64,000 nt of DNA from Pseudolysinimonas sp051954455 (GTDB taxonomy: Bacteria; Actinomycetota; Actinomycetes; Actinomycetales; Microbacteriaceae), in the NCBI RefSeq assembly GCF_051954455.1, contig NZ_JBQCHS010000001.1:50692-114691 (forward strand). Direction: 5' to 3'. Positions 50,559-58,500 of the stretch are shown piece after piece; positions within the stretch are counted from its first letter, which is position 1; each line of letters begins with the position of its first letter. A program made the translations under genes and the position numbers. The notes under the pieces were generated by a model, which made no database searches, was not told where the DNA came from, and saw only the letters and a program-made list of their open reading frames with translations.

Positions 50559-50657
50559 TGGAACACATGACGGAGATCTCGGCTCGGATACGGGCGGCCA
50601 CCCGGAATCGCGGGGCACGACGCCCGACCGACCGTCTGATCTCCGTCATGTGTTCCA
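50559..50657. repeat. Palindromic element, copy 3 (perfect 20-bp arms)
   Basis: Arms 50559-50578 and 50638-50657 are exact reverse complements over 20 bases. The core is ACACATGACGGA instead of ACGAATGACGGA, and the change is mirrored in the other arm (TCCGTCATGTGT), so pairing is kept. Inner spacing 67 bases. Located between purN and the ZTP riboswitch. Confidence 0.9.
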
Positions 50658-50713
50658 CGCGCGGGCCGAGTAGCGGAAGAGCGGCGCCGCTGGGCGACCT
50701 CGCGGCCGACAGG

Positions 50714-50800
50714 TAGGCTGGCGGTGTCGCGACTGGCGTCGGGTGGGTCACCACCGGGAAGCGACCTCGGATCGTTCCGGTCGCCCGCCTGGGCCGGTAC
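50714..50800 (+). ncRNA. ZTP (pfl) riboswitch upstream of purH
   Basis: After a -10 TAGGCT (50714-50719, -35 TGGGCG 50691-50696 with 17-base spacing), the RNA starts with GTCGCGACTGGCG and continues GGGTGGG-tc-ACCACCGGGAAGCGACC, then, after a loop, GGTCGCCCGCCTGGGC. These are the highly conserved pieces of the pfl/ZTP motif, including the pseudoknot partner CCGCCTGGGC. It would sense ZTP/ZMP, intermediates of purine synthesis, and is 30 bases from the purH start. Control is probably at translation, as the downstream region holds short hairpins near the ribosome site. Confidence 0.9.
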
Positions 50801-50828
50801 GGATGTCTCGATATCCGAAGGGGATCCC

Positions 50829-52415
50829 GTGTCCGGACCGTCCATCGACCCCGCTCTCTACCGCGAGCGCGATCTCGTCCCCATCCGGCGGGCGCTCGTG
50901 TCGGTGAGCGACAAGAGCGGCCTCGTGGAGCTCGCGGCGGCGCTCGTCGCGGCCGACGTCGAGATCGTCTCCACCGGCTCCACCGCGACGACGATCGCGA
51001 ACGCGGGATTCCCGGTCACCCAGGTCGGCGACCTCACCGGCTACCCGGAGTCGCTCGACGGACGCGTGCGCACCCTGCACCCGACCGTGCACTCCGGCCT
51101 GCTGGCCGACCTGCGCCTCGAGGCGCACGAGGACGAGCTCGAGCAGCAGGGCATCGCGCCGTTCGAGCTCCTCGTGTCGAACCTCTACCCCTTCGCCGCG
51201 ACGGTCGCGTCCGGCGCCGAGCCCGATGCCGTCGTCGAGCAGATCGACATCGGCGGCCCCGCCATGGTGCGCGCGGCCGCGAAGAACCACGCGAACGTCG
51301 CCGTCGTGACGGACCCCGAGCAGTACGGCGTCGTCGTCGACGCGCTCCTGCACGGCGGCACCACGCTCGCGGAGCGTCGCTCGCTCGCGGTCGCCGCCTT
51401 CCGGCACACCGCCTCCTACGACATCGCGGTGGCGAGCTGGATCGGCACCGTGCTCTCGCCCGACGACGAGGGCAGCGGATTCCCGGGCTGGATGGCCGCG
51501 TCGTGGCGTCGCAGCGAGATCCTCCGCTACGGCGAGAACTCCCACCAGCGCGCCGCGCTCTACACGAGCCCGGGCGCCCTCGGGATCGCGCAGGCGACCC
51601 AGCTGCACGGCAAGGAGATGTCGTACAACAACTTCGTCGACGCCGACGCGGCGCTCCGCGCGGCGTACGACCACCGCGAGCCGACGATCGCGATCATCAA
51701 GCACGCGAACCCCTGCGGCATCGCCAGCGCCGACGACCTCGCGGCCGCGCACGCCGCCGCGCACGCCTGCGACCCGGTCTCGGCGTTCGGCGGCGTGATC
51801 GCCGCGAACCGCGTCGTCGACCTCGCGACCGCCGAGTCGATCGCCCCGATCTTCACGGAGGCCGTCGCGGCGCCGGGCTACACGCCCGAGGCGCTCGAGC
51901 GGCTGCGGCGCAAGAAGGACCTCCGCATCCTCCAGCTGCCGGAGGGCTACGGACGCGGTGACGACGAGATCAAGCAGATCTCCGGAGGCCTCCTCGTGCA
52001 GACCGCGGACGCCCACTTCGCGCCGGCGCTGCAGTGGCAGCTGGCGACGGGGGAGCCCGCCGACGCCGCGACGCTCGCCGACCTGGAGTTCGCCTGGCGC
52101 GCGGTCCGCGCCGTGAAGTCGAACGCGATCCTGCTCGCCTCGGGCACCGCCTCCGTCGGCGTCGGGATGGGGCAGGTCAACCGGGTCGACTCGTGCCGCC
52201 TCGCGGTCGAGCGCGCGGGGGAGCGGGCGCGGGGGAGCGTCGCCGCGTCCGACGCGTTCTTCCCGTTCGACGACGGGCCGCGCGTGCTGCTCGAGGCCGG
52301 GGTCCGCGCGATCGTGCAGCCGGGCGGATCCATCCGCGACGCCGACACGATCGCCGCGGCGCAGGAGTACGGCGTGACGATGTACCTGACGGGGGAGCGG
52401 CACTTCTTCCACTGA
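50829..52415 (+). CDS. purH: Bifunctional AICAR transformylase/IMP cyclohydrolase
   Basis: A 528-residue enzyme making the last two steps to IMP. N-terminal cyclohydrolase: RALVSVSDKSGLVELAAAL, STGSTA and LHPTVHSGLLA. C-terminal transformylase: LRYGENSHQRAALY, IKHANPCGIA, SAFGGVIAANR and the end YLTGERHFFH. GTG 50829 follows GAAGGGG with 5-base spacing and the ZTP riboswitch; the longer frame back to 50724 would overlap the riboswitch and is rejected. Confidence 0.96.
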   Translation: MSGPSIDPALYRERDLVPIRRALVSVSDKSGLVELAAALVAADVEIVSTGSTATTIANAGFPVTQVGDLTGYPESLDGRVRTLHPTVHSGLLADLRLEAHEDELEQQGIAPFELLVSNLYPFAATVASGAEPDAVVEQIDIGGPAMVRAAAKNHANVAVVTDPEQYGVVVDALLHGGTTLAERRSLAVAAFRHTASYDIAVASWIGTVLSPDDEGSGFPGWMAASWRRSEILRYGENSHQRAALYTSPGALGIAQATQLHGKEMSYNNFVDADAALRAAYDHREPTIAIIKHANPCGIASADDLAAAHAAAHACDPVSAFGGVIAANRVVDLATAESIAPIFTEAVAAPGYTPEALERLRRKKDLRILQLPEGYGRGDDEIKQISGGLLVQTADAHFAPALQWQLATGEPADAATLADLEFAWRAVRAVKSNAILLASGTASVGVGMGQVNRVDSCRLAVERAGERARGSVAASDAFFPFDDGPRVLLEAGVRAIVQPGGSIRDADTIAAAQEYGVTMYLTGERHFFH

Positions 52416-52434
52416 ACGCGGCCGGGAGAAATCC

Positions 52435-52464
52435 TTGCGTCGCGGAATCAAGCGGGCCTAGTCT
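52435..52464 (+). promoter_or_regulatory. Promoter of the ABC exporter leader
   Basis: TTGCGT (52435-52440), 18-base spacer, TAGTCT (52459-52464), 48 bases before the leader peptide ATG. Confidence 0.65.
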
Positions 52465-52511
52465 GGAGGGCTGCCCGCCGCCGGGGCGGCTGGACGACAC
52501 GGGAGGCAGTC

Positions 52512-52574
52512 ATGAACAACGGAACGCCCACGCGCACCGAGGTCATCGCCGCCCCGCGCACGTACGGGGTCTGA
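52512..52574 (+). CDS. Putative 20-residue leader peptide upstream of ABC exporter genes
   Basis: A 20-codon ORF with a strong GGGAGG ribosome site (52501-52506), ending in PRTYGV and TGA. The six bases right after the stop are CCTCCC, the exact complement of GGGAGG. The next gene starts 108 bases later. Too short for normal gene calling, but the ribosome site, the promoter position and the downstream hairpins suggest translation-dependent regulation of the exporter genes. No homologue is recognised. Confidence 0.6.
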   Translation: MNNGTPTRTEVIAAPRTYGV

Positions 52575-52635
52575 CCTCCCGCACCGCCGTCCCTCGCGCG
52601 ACCGTCGCGGTCGCACCACCGCCACCAGAACCATC

Positions 52636-52675
52636 TCCGGGAGCCTGCGTCGTCGCGCGCTCCCGACGACCCGGA
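52636..52675 (+). promoter_or_regulatory. Leader hairpins before exporter gene 1
   Basis: TCCGGG (52636-52641) pairs with CCCGGA (52670-52675) around an inner stem GTCGTCG (52649-52655) / CGACGAC (52664-52670). The alternative pairing GGGAGC (52639-52644) / GCTCCC (52659-52664) excludes this structure. The hairpin ends 7 bases before the ATG at 52683. Confidence 0.6.
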
Positions 52676-52682
52676 AACGGTC

Positions 52683-54512
52683 ATGTCCTCCACGCGTCCC
52701 CTCCGCACCGACGGCTCCCGCGACCTCGGTACGGTGCGCACGATCCTGCGCATCCTGCCCTTCGTCCGTCCCGCGCTGCGCAACATCGTCCTCGGCATGG
52801 TCGCGGCCCTGCTCGCCGGCCTCGTGTCGCTCGCGATCCCGCTCGTGCTCCAGACCCTCGTCGACGGTCCGCTGTCGTCGGGCGACGGCCGCGCCGTGAT
52901 CCCGGCCGCCATCGCCGTGCTCGCCCTCGGCGGGCTCGAGGCGGGCTTCATCGCCCTTCGCCGCTACTTCGTGCTGACGCCCGGCACCCACGTCGAGGCC
53001 GCGATGCGCAACACGCTCTACAGCAAGCTGCAGGATCTGCCGGTCGCCTTCCACGACCGCTGGCAGAGCGGGCAGCTGCTCTCGCGTGCGATGAGCGACC
53101 TCAGCCTCATCCGGCGCTGGCTCGCCTTCGGCATCGTGCTGCTCATCGTCAACATCATCACGATCGTCGTCGGCTTCGTGGTCCTGTTCTTCTGGAGCTG
53201 GCAGCTCGGTCTTCTCTTCGCCGTCTGCTCGATCCCGATCTTCTTCTACAGCTACGCGTTCGAGAAGCGGTACTCGATCGTCGCGCGGCGCTCCCAGGAC
53301 CAGCAGGGCGACCTCGCGACGGCCGTCGAGGAGTCGGTGCACGGCATCCGCGTGCTCAAGGCGTTCGGGCGCGGCCGCTACTCGCTCGAGAAGTTCGTGC
53401 GGCAGGCGGAGGAGCTCCGCGGGACGGAGCTCGACAAGGCGCGCGCCGTCGCCGGGCTCTGGCTGTGGCTGCTGCTGATCCCCGACGTCGCGTTCGCGCT
53501 CTGCCTCGGCGCCGGGGTGTGGCTGGCGTCGCAGCAGCTCATGTCGGTCGGCGACCTGTTCGCGTTCTTCGCGACGGCCACCGTGATCCGGTTCCCCATC
53601 GAGTCGATCGGCTTCCTGCTCTCGATGACCTTCGACACCCGGACGGCGATCGACCGCCTCTTCGAGGTGCTCGACGAGACGAACCCGGTGACCGATCCCG
53701 CCGAGCCGCGGACGATCGCGCGCCCCGAGGGCCGCCTCGCGTTCGAGGATGCGCACTTCCGCTACCAGGACTCGCCGTCGACCGTGCCCGACCTGCTCGA
53801 CGGCGTGCGGCTCGAGCTCGAGCCGGGCGAGACGATGGCGCTCGTCGGGCTCACCGGCTCCGGGAAGACGACGCTCACCGCGCTCACCACCCGCCTCTAC
53901 GACGTGACCGGCGGGCGCGTGACGCTCGACGGGGTCGACATCCGCGATCTCACGCGCGAGGAGCTCCGCCGGCACGTCGCCATGGCCTTCGAGGACGCGA
54001 CGCTCTTCTCGGCGACCGTCCGCGACAACGTGCTGCTCGGCCGACCCGACCTCGCCGATCGGCCCGACGAGGCCCGACGCGTGATGGAGGAGGCGCTCGA
54101 GATCGCGCAGGCCGACTTCGTCGCGAACCTGCCCGAGGGCGTCGACACCAAGGTCGGGGAGGAGGGGCTCAGCCTCTCCGGCGGTCAGCGGCAGCGGCTC
54201 GCGCTCGCCCGCGCGGTCGCCGCGGCCCCCGCCGTGCTCGTGCTCGACGACCCGCTGTCGGCCCTCGACGTCGACACCGAGGCGCGGGTCGAGGCGGGGC
54301 TCCGCCGCGTGCTCGCCAAGACGACCGCGCTCGTCGTCGCGCACCGCCCGTCGACGGTGCAGCTCGCCGACCGGGTGGCGCTGCTCGAGGACGGCCGCGT
54401 CACGGCGGTCGGCACCCACTCCGAGCTGCTCGCGACCAACGACCACTACCGGTTCGTCATCTCCTCGCTCGAGGAGGACGAACAGCGGGACGACGAGGAG
54501 GTGAGCGCATGA
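52683..54512 (+). CDS. ABC exporter half-transporter, degenerate-site subunit
   Basis: A 609-residue protein: six membrane segments (~30-310), then an ABC domain. Walker A is GLTGSGKTT, the signature LSLSGGQRQRLALARAV, and Walker B VLVLDDPLSALD, with Asp at the position of the catalytic Glu. The Q-loop reads AFEDATLFSATV (Glu for Gln) and the H-loop VVAHRPST. The pattern is that of the degenerate partner in heterodimeric exporters such as TM287/288 or BmrCD. It follows a leader peptide region. Stop overlaps the next gene by four bases. Confidence 0.92.
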   Translation: MSSTRPLRTDGSRDLGTVRTILRILPFVRPALRNIVLGMVAALLAGLVSLAIPLVLQTLVDGPLSSGDGRAVIPAAIAVLALGGLEAGFIALRRYFVLTPGTHVEAAMRNTLYSKLQDLPVAFHDRWQSGQLLSRAMSDLSLIRRWLAFGIVLLIVNIITIVVGFVVLFFWSWQLGLLFAVCSIPIFFYSYAFEKRYSIVARRSQDQQGDLATAVEESVHGIRVLKAFGRGRYSLEKFVRQAEELRGTELDKARAVAGLWLWLLLIPDVAFALCLGAGVWLASQQLMSVGDLFAFFATATVIRFPIESIGFLLSMTFDTRTAIDRLFEVLDETNPVTDPAEPRTIARPEGRLAFEDAHFRYQDSPSTVPDLLDGVRLELEPGETMALVGLTGSGKTTLTALTTRLYDVTGGRVTLDGVDIRDLTREELRRHVAMAFEDATLFSATVRDNVLLGRPDLADRPDEARRVMEEALEIAQADFVANLPEGVDTKVGEEGLSLSGGQRQRLALARAVAAAPAVLVLDDPLSALDVDTEARVEAGLRRVLAKTTALVVAHRPSTVQLADRVALLEDGRVTAVGTHSELLATNDHYRFVISSLEEDEQRDDEEVSA

Positions 54513-56323
54513 GCACCGTCTCCGGTGTCGAGGGCGAGGAGCGCGACGACTACACGCGCGCGGAGAGCCGCGAGATCCGGCAGCGCTCGATCCGGCTGCT
54601 CGGATCGCTGCTGCGTCCCGAGCGCGGGCACCTGATCGTCGCGGCGCTGCAGATCGTGGTCTCGACGGGGGCGCAGGTGGCGGGCCCGGCACTCATCGCG
54701 TACGGCATCAACTCCAACACGGACGCGTTCCGGGGTGCGCCGCTCCAGGTGGCGCCGCTCCTCGCGGCCTTCCTGGGGTACCTGGCGTGCGCGATCGTGG
54801 GCGCGATCCTCGCGTCGCGGTTCACCGTGCTCGCGGCGCGGATCAGCCAGGCGATCCTGCTGGACCTGCGCACCCGGGTCTACCGGCACGCGCAGCTGCT
54901 GAGCCTCGAATTCCATGAGACGTATACGTCGGGCCGGATCATCGCGCGGCAAACGAGCGACCTCGAGGCGATCCGCGAGCTGCTCGACTCCGGCATCACG
55001 GGGCTCGTCCGTGGCGCGCTCTACATGGTGTTCACGGCGATCGCGCTCGTCTGGCTCGACGCCTGGAGCGGGCTCGTGCTCGCGGCGGCGCTCGTGCCGC
55101 TCGTGCTGCTCACCCGCTGGTTCCAGCGGCGCTCGCAGCTCGCGTTCCGCGCGACCCGGGTCTACTCGGCGCGCCTCATCGTGCACTTCGTCGAGACGAT
55201 GACCGGCATGCGCGCCGTGCAGGCGTTCCGCAAGGAGCGCCGCAACGACCGCGAGTTCGCCGGGATCGTCGAGGACTACCGCGACGCGAACGCGCGCGCG
55301 ATCCGGCTGTTCGGCATCTTCGACCCGGGCCTCATCCTCATCGGCAACGTGACCGTCGCGGTCGTGCTGCTGGTCGGCGGATTCCGGGTCATCGGCGGCG
55401 GGCTCGCCATCGGATCCCTGCTCGCGGTCGTGCTCTACACCCGCCGGTTCTTCGACCCGATGGAGGAGATGGCGACCTTCTACAACTCGTACCAGTCCGC
55501 CGCCGCCGCCGCGGAGAAGATCTCGGGCGTGCTCGAGGAACGGCCGACCGTGCCCGACCCGGCGCGTCCCGTCGACCTCTGGCGGGCCTCCGGCACGGTG
55601 GACTTCGACGCCGTGCGGTTCGCCTACCGCGACGACCGCGTGATCCTGCCCGACTTCGAGCTGCACATCCCGGCGGGGCAGACCGTGGCGCTCGTGGGAT
55701 CCACGGGGGCCGGCAAGTCGACTCTCGCGAAGCTCATGGCGCGGTTCTACGACCCGACGACGGGCGCGGTCCGGCTCGACGGCGTGGACCTGCGCGAGCT
55801 GCACCCGAAGGACCTGCGGCGCGCGATCGTCATGGTCACGCAGGAGGCCTACCTGTTCAGCGGGACCGTCGCCGACAACATCGCGCTCGGCAAGCCGGGG
55901 GCGTCGCACGAGGAGATCGTCGCGGCGGCCACCGCGGTCGGCGCGGACGAGTTCATCCGTGCGCTGCCGGACGGCTACGACACCGACGTGAACAAGCGCG
56001 GCGGACGGGTCTCGGCGGGGCAGCGGCAGCTGCTCTCGTTCGCGCGCGCGTTCCTGGCCGACCCGGCGGTGCTGATCCTCGACGAGGCCACCGCCTCGCT
56101 CGACATCCCGAGCGAGCGGCTCGTGCAGGAGGGGCTGACGACCCTCCTCGCCGACCGGACCGCGGTCATCATCGCGCACCGTCTGTCGACGGTCGCGATC
56201 GCCGACCGGGTGCTCGTCATGGAGCACGGCCGCATCGTCGAGGACGGGACCCCGGAGGACCTGATTGCCGGCACCGGGCGCTTCGCGGCGCTGCACGCGG
56301 CCTGGCGCGATTCCCTCGTCTGA
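54509..56323 (+). CDS. ABC exporter half-transporter, catalytic-Glu subunit
   Basis: A 604-residue protein: six membrane segments, then an ABC domain with Walker A GSTGAGKST, Q-loop VMVTQEAYLFSGTV and Walker B VLILDEATASLD (canonical Glu). The signature is VSAGQRQLL in place of LSGGQ. Because the sites are shared between chains, one composite site is fully canonical apart from partner changes and one is degenerate. ATGA overlap with its partner. Probably exports drugs or lipids; substrate unknown. Confidence 0.92.
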   Translation: MSTVSGVEGEERDDYTRAESREIRQRSIRLLGSLLRPERGHLIVAALQIVVSTGAQVAGPALIAYGINSNTDAFRGAPLQVAPLLAAFLGYLACAIVGAILASRFTVLAARISQAILLDLRTRVYRHAQLLSLEFHETYTSGRIIARQTSDLEAIRELLDSGITGLVRGALYMVFTAIALVWLDAWSGLVLAAALVPLVLLTRWFQRRSQLAFRATRVYSARLIVHFVETMTGMRAVQAFRKERRNDREFAGIVEDYRDANARAIRLFGIFDPGLILIGNVTVAVVLLVGGFRVIGGGLAIGSLLAVVLYTRRFFDPMEEMATFYNSYQSAAAAAEKISGVLEERPTVPDPARPVDLWRASGTVDFDAVRFAYRDDRVILPDFELHIPAGQTVALVGSTGAGKSTLAKLMARFYDPTTGAVRLDGVDLRELHPKDLRRAIVMVTQEAYLFSGTVADNIALGKPGASHEEIVAAATAVGADEFIRALPDGYDTDVNKRGGRVSAGQRQLLSFARAFLADPAVLILDEATASLDIPSERLVQEGLTTLLADRTAVIIAHRLSTVAIADRVLVMEHGRIVEDGTPEDLIAGTGRFAALHAAWRDSLV

Positions 56324-56326
56324 ACG

Positions 56327-56362
56327 GCGGGTCGAGTAGGCGCGCAGCGGCGTATCGAGACC
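56327..56362. repeat. Palindromic repeat, second family, unit C (inverted)
   Basis: GCGGGTCGAGTAGGCGCGC...GGCGTATCGAGACC, the reverse orientation of units A and B, beginning 4 bases after the exporter stop. Together with unit D it forms an inverted pair around a 17-base gap. Confidence 0.85.
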
Positions 56363-56379
56363 TGGTATCCCGCGGGGGA

Positions 56380-56419
56380 GGTCTCGATACGCCGGCCTGC
56401 GGTCGGCTACTCGACCCGC
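56380..56419. repeat. Palindromic repeat, second family, unit D
   Basis: GGTCTCGATACGCCGGCC...GGTCGGCTACTCGACCCGC; the loop is expanded by a GGCCTGC insertion compared with units A and B. TCGACC (56411-56416) lies 17 bases before the CAGCAT -10 of the next gene. Confidence 0.85.
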
Positions 56420-56445
56420 GGGCGTGTCCACGGCAGCATGGGGGC

Positions 56446-56907
56446 ATGGCCGTCACCGACGTCACCCCGTTCATCTGGTACGACGACGATCTCGCCGAAG
56501 CGCTCGACTCGTACGAGCGCATCTTCGGCGACCTCCACCGCCGCCCCGACCTGCTCGACCCCGCGACCGGGCGCCTGCTCGGAGCGTGGTTCGAGGTCGG
56601 CGGTCGGCGCGTGATCGGTCTGCAGGGCGGTCCCGGGCACCCGCACACCGACGCGCTCTCCCTCTACGTCACGCTCGACGGCGGGCAGGAGGAGGTCGAC
56701 CGCATCTGGGACGGATTCCTCGCCGAGGGCGGGAACGAGGTCGCCTGCGGGTGGCTCACCGACCGCTTCGGCGTCTCGTGGCAGATCGTGCCGGTCGAGC
56801 TCGAGGAGGCGATCCTCAGCACGGACGAGGAGCGGCGCGCGTACGCGTACGCCGCGATGATGGACATGACGAAGATCGTCATCGCCGACCTGGTGCCGTC
56901 CGCGTGA
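56446..56907 (+). CDS. VOC-superfamily protein (PhnB/3-demethylubiquinone-methyltransferase-like)
   Basis: A 153-residue glyoxalase-fold protein. TPFIWYDDDLAEALDSYERIFG, GGPGHPHTDALSLYVTLDGGQEEVDRIWDGFLAEGG and WLTDRFGVSWQIVP are the PhnB-like signatures. Family members have no agreed reaction. ATG 56446 lies directly after CAGCAT-GGGGGC, so it is leaderless, and its -35 sits inside repeat unit D. GTGA overlap with the SDR gene. Confidence 0.85.
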   Translation: MAVTDVTPFIWYDDDLAEALDSYERIFGDLHRRPDLLDPATGRLLGAWFEVGGRRVIGLQGGPGHPHTDALSLYVTLDGGQEEVDRIWDGFLAEGGNEVACGWLTDRFGVSWQIVPVELEEAILSTDEERRAYAYAAMMDMTKIVIADLVPSA

Positions 56908-57644
56908 GCGGAATCGAGGGTCGGATCGCGGTCGTGACCGGTGCCGCGAGCGGCATCGGGGTCGCGGTCGCGGAGCTGTTCGCCGAGCGCGGTGCCCGCG
57001 TCGTCGGCGTCGACCGCTCCGAGGCCGTGCGCGACGCTGTCGCGGCGCTGCCGGGTACGGGGCACCACGCGATCGTCGCCGACCTGACGGCGGCGGGCGC
57101 GGCCGACGCTGTCGCGGCCGAGACCGCGGAGACGGCGGGCGGGATCGACATCCTCGTCAACTCCGCCGGCATCGTCCGGCTCGCCCCGGCCCTCGAACTC
57201 TCGGACGCCGATTGGGATGCCACCCTCGCCGTCAACCTGACCGCCGCGTTCCGCATGGCGCGGGCCGCCGGCCGCGTCATGACCGCGGCCGGCCGGGGGC
57301 GGGTCGTCACGATCGCATCGCAGGCCGCGCTCATCGCCCTCGACGAGCACGTGGCGTACGGCGCGAGCAAGGCCGCGATCCTCGGGATGACGAAGGTGCT
57401 GGCGCGCGAGTGGGCGCCCTCCGGCGTCACGGTCAACGCGATCTCGCCGACCGTCGTCGCGACGCCGCTCGGCGAGCAGGCGTGGGCGGGCGAGAAGGGC
57501 GAGGCGATGAAGGCCCTGATCCCCGTCGGCCGCTTCGCGCAACCGCGCGAGATCGCTGCGCTCATCGCCTACCTCGCCGACGACGACGCCGCGATGATCA
57601 CGGGTGAGAACGTGGTGATCGACGGTGGGTACTCGATCGTCTGA
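56904..57644 (+). CDS. Short-chain dehydrogenase/reductase
   Basis: A 246-residue classical SDR. Nucleotide-binding loop VTGAASGIGVAVAE, then ILVNSAGIVR, catalytic Ser in IASQAAL and YxxxK in VAYGASKAAILGM, and the C-terminal INGGY-like VVIDGGYSIV. The Asp after beta-2 (VVGVDRSE) suggests NAD(H) over NADP(H). Starts by overlapping the VOC gene, so they form an operon. Substrate unknown. Confidence 0.9.
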   Translation: MSGIEGRIAVVTGAASGIGVAVAELFAERGARVVGVDRSEAVRDAVAALPGTGHHAIVADLTAAGAADAVAAETAETAGGIDILVNSAGIVRLAPALELSDADWDATLAVNLTAAFRMARAAGRVMTAAGRGRVVTIASQAALIALDEHVAYGASKAAILGMTKVLAREWAPSGVTVNAISPTVVATPLGEQAWAGEKGEAMKALIPVGRFAQPREIAALIAYLADDDAAMITGENVVIDGGYSIV

Positions 57645-57676
57645 GCCGACACGGCGGGGATCCGGACGCCGGCGGC

Positions 57677-57988
57677 TTAGGGCATCCAGCGCGCCGCGTC
57701 GAGGTCGACGCGGAACACGGTCCCGTCGCGCGACCAGCGCAGCGGCGTGCCCTCCGCCCGGTAGTGCTCGAGCGCGCGGCTCTCGTGATCGATCGCGGGG
57801 TGACCGCTCGCGCGCACGACCCGCCACCACGGCACCTCGCCGCCCGCGTGGGCCATCACCTTGCCGACGCCGCGCGCCGACCGCGACCCGATCGCCGCCG
57901 CGACGTCGCCGTAGGCCATCGCCCGGCCCGCGGGGATCGCGGCGACCACGTCGAGGACGCGCGAGACGAAGTCGTCGGCGGCCGACAT
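57677..57988 (-). CDS. Alkyltransferase-like protein (MGMT family, no catalytic Cys)
   Basis: A 103-residue protein of the MGMT C-terminal fold. AIPAGRAMAYGDVAAAIGSRSARGVGKVMAH is the HTH and arginine finger region. The usual PCHRV active site reads VPWWRVVRASG here, with Trp in place of the reactive Cys. Such ATL proteins bind alkylated guanine and flag it for nucleotide excision repair instead of reversing it. ATG 57988 was chosen because it gives the typical short ATL length. Confidence 0.88.
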   Translation of the reverse strand: MSAADDFVSRVLDVVAAIPAGRAMAYGDVAAAIGSRSARGVGKVMAHAGGEVPWWRVVRASGHPAIDHESRALEHYRAEGTPLRWSRDGTVFRVDLDAARWMP

Positions 57989-58005
57989 CCGGGAACCCGC
58001 GGAGG

Positions 58006-58461
58006 TCAGAGCTCGAGGGCGCCGAGGTTCTCGCCGTAGGGCGTTTCGCCGACGACCTGGAACCCGACGGCCTGGAAGAAGGCCTCCGGCCCGGCCTCGC
58101 CGCTCGCCCACACCACGGTCGCGCGGTGGAATCCGCGGGAGCGCGCCTCGTCGGCGAAGGCCTGTACGGCGAAGCGCCCGACGCCCGCGCCCTGCACGTC
58201 GGCGTCGACGTTGATGCGCCAGAGGGCCGCGCGCAGGAACTCCTCGCTCGCCTCCGGATCGAAGTTGGCCATGATGTAGCCGACGACCTGATCGTCCTCG
58301 TCGACGACGACCCGCGGCCAGGAGTTGGTGTTGTCGAGCTGGGGCTCCGCGTGCGCGTAGGTCTCCGGCTCGATGAAGGCCTCCTGGCCGGGCTTCAGCA
58401 TGAGGCTGTTCGCGGCGACCGCGGTTCGTGCGTCCAGCTCCCGGAGTCTGAGATCCGCCAT
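58006..58461 (-). CDS. GNAT-family N-acetyltransferase
   Basis: A 151-residue GNAT protein. LWRINVDADVQGAGVGRFAVQAFADEA is the acetyl-CoA site, with QGAGVGR in place of the usual R/QxxGxG/A. HRATVVWASGEAGPEAFFQAVGF follows. ATG 58461 has a TAGGGT box 7 bases upstream on the minus strand. Diverges from icd. Substrate unknown; spermidine acetyltransferase-like in pattern. Confidence 0.82.
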   Translation of the reverse strand: MADLRLRELDARTAVAANSLMLKPGQEAFIEPETYAHAEPQLDNTNSWPRVVVDEDDQVVGYIMANFDPEASEEFLRAALWRINVDADVQGAGVGRFAVQAFADEARSRGFHRATVVWASGEAGPEAFFQAVGFQVVGETPYGENLGALEL

Positions 58462-58500
58462 GGACACCACCCTACGGTCTGCCCCCGCGAGTGGATGAGG

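Noticed and set aside
50724..50828. N-terminal extension of PurH from GTG 50724
   Set aside because: The extension is encoded by the ZTP riboswitch; GTG 50829 has a ribosome site and gives the normal start.
52034..56323. Long plus-strand frame of 1429 codons spanning purH and the exporter genes
   Set aside because: Only its last ~604 codons (from 54509) are a recognisable protein. The earlier part reads through purH and exporter gene 1 in the wrong frame.
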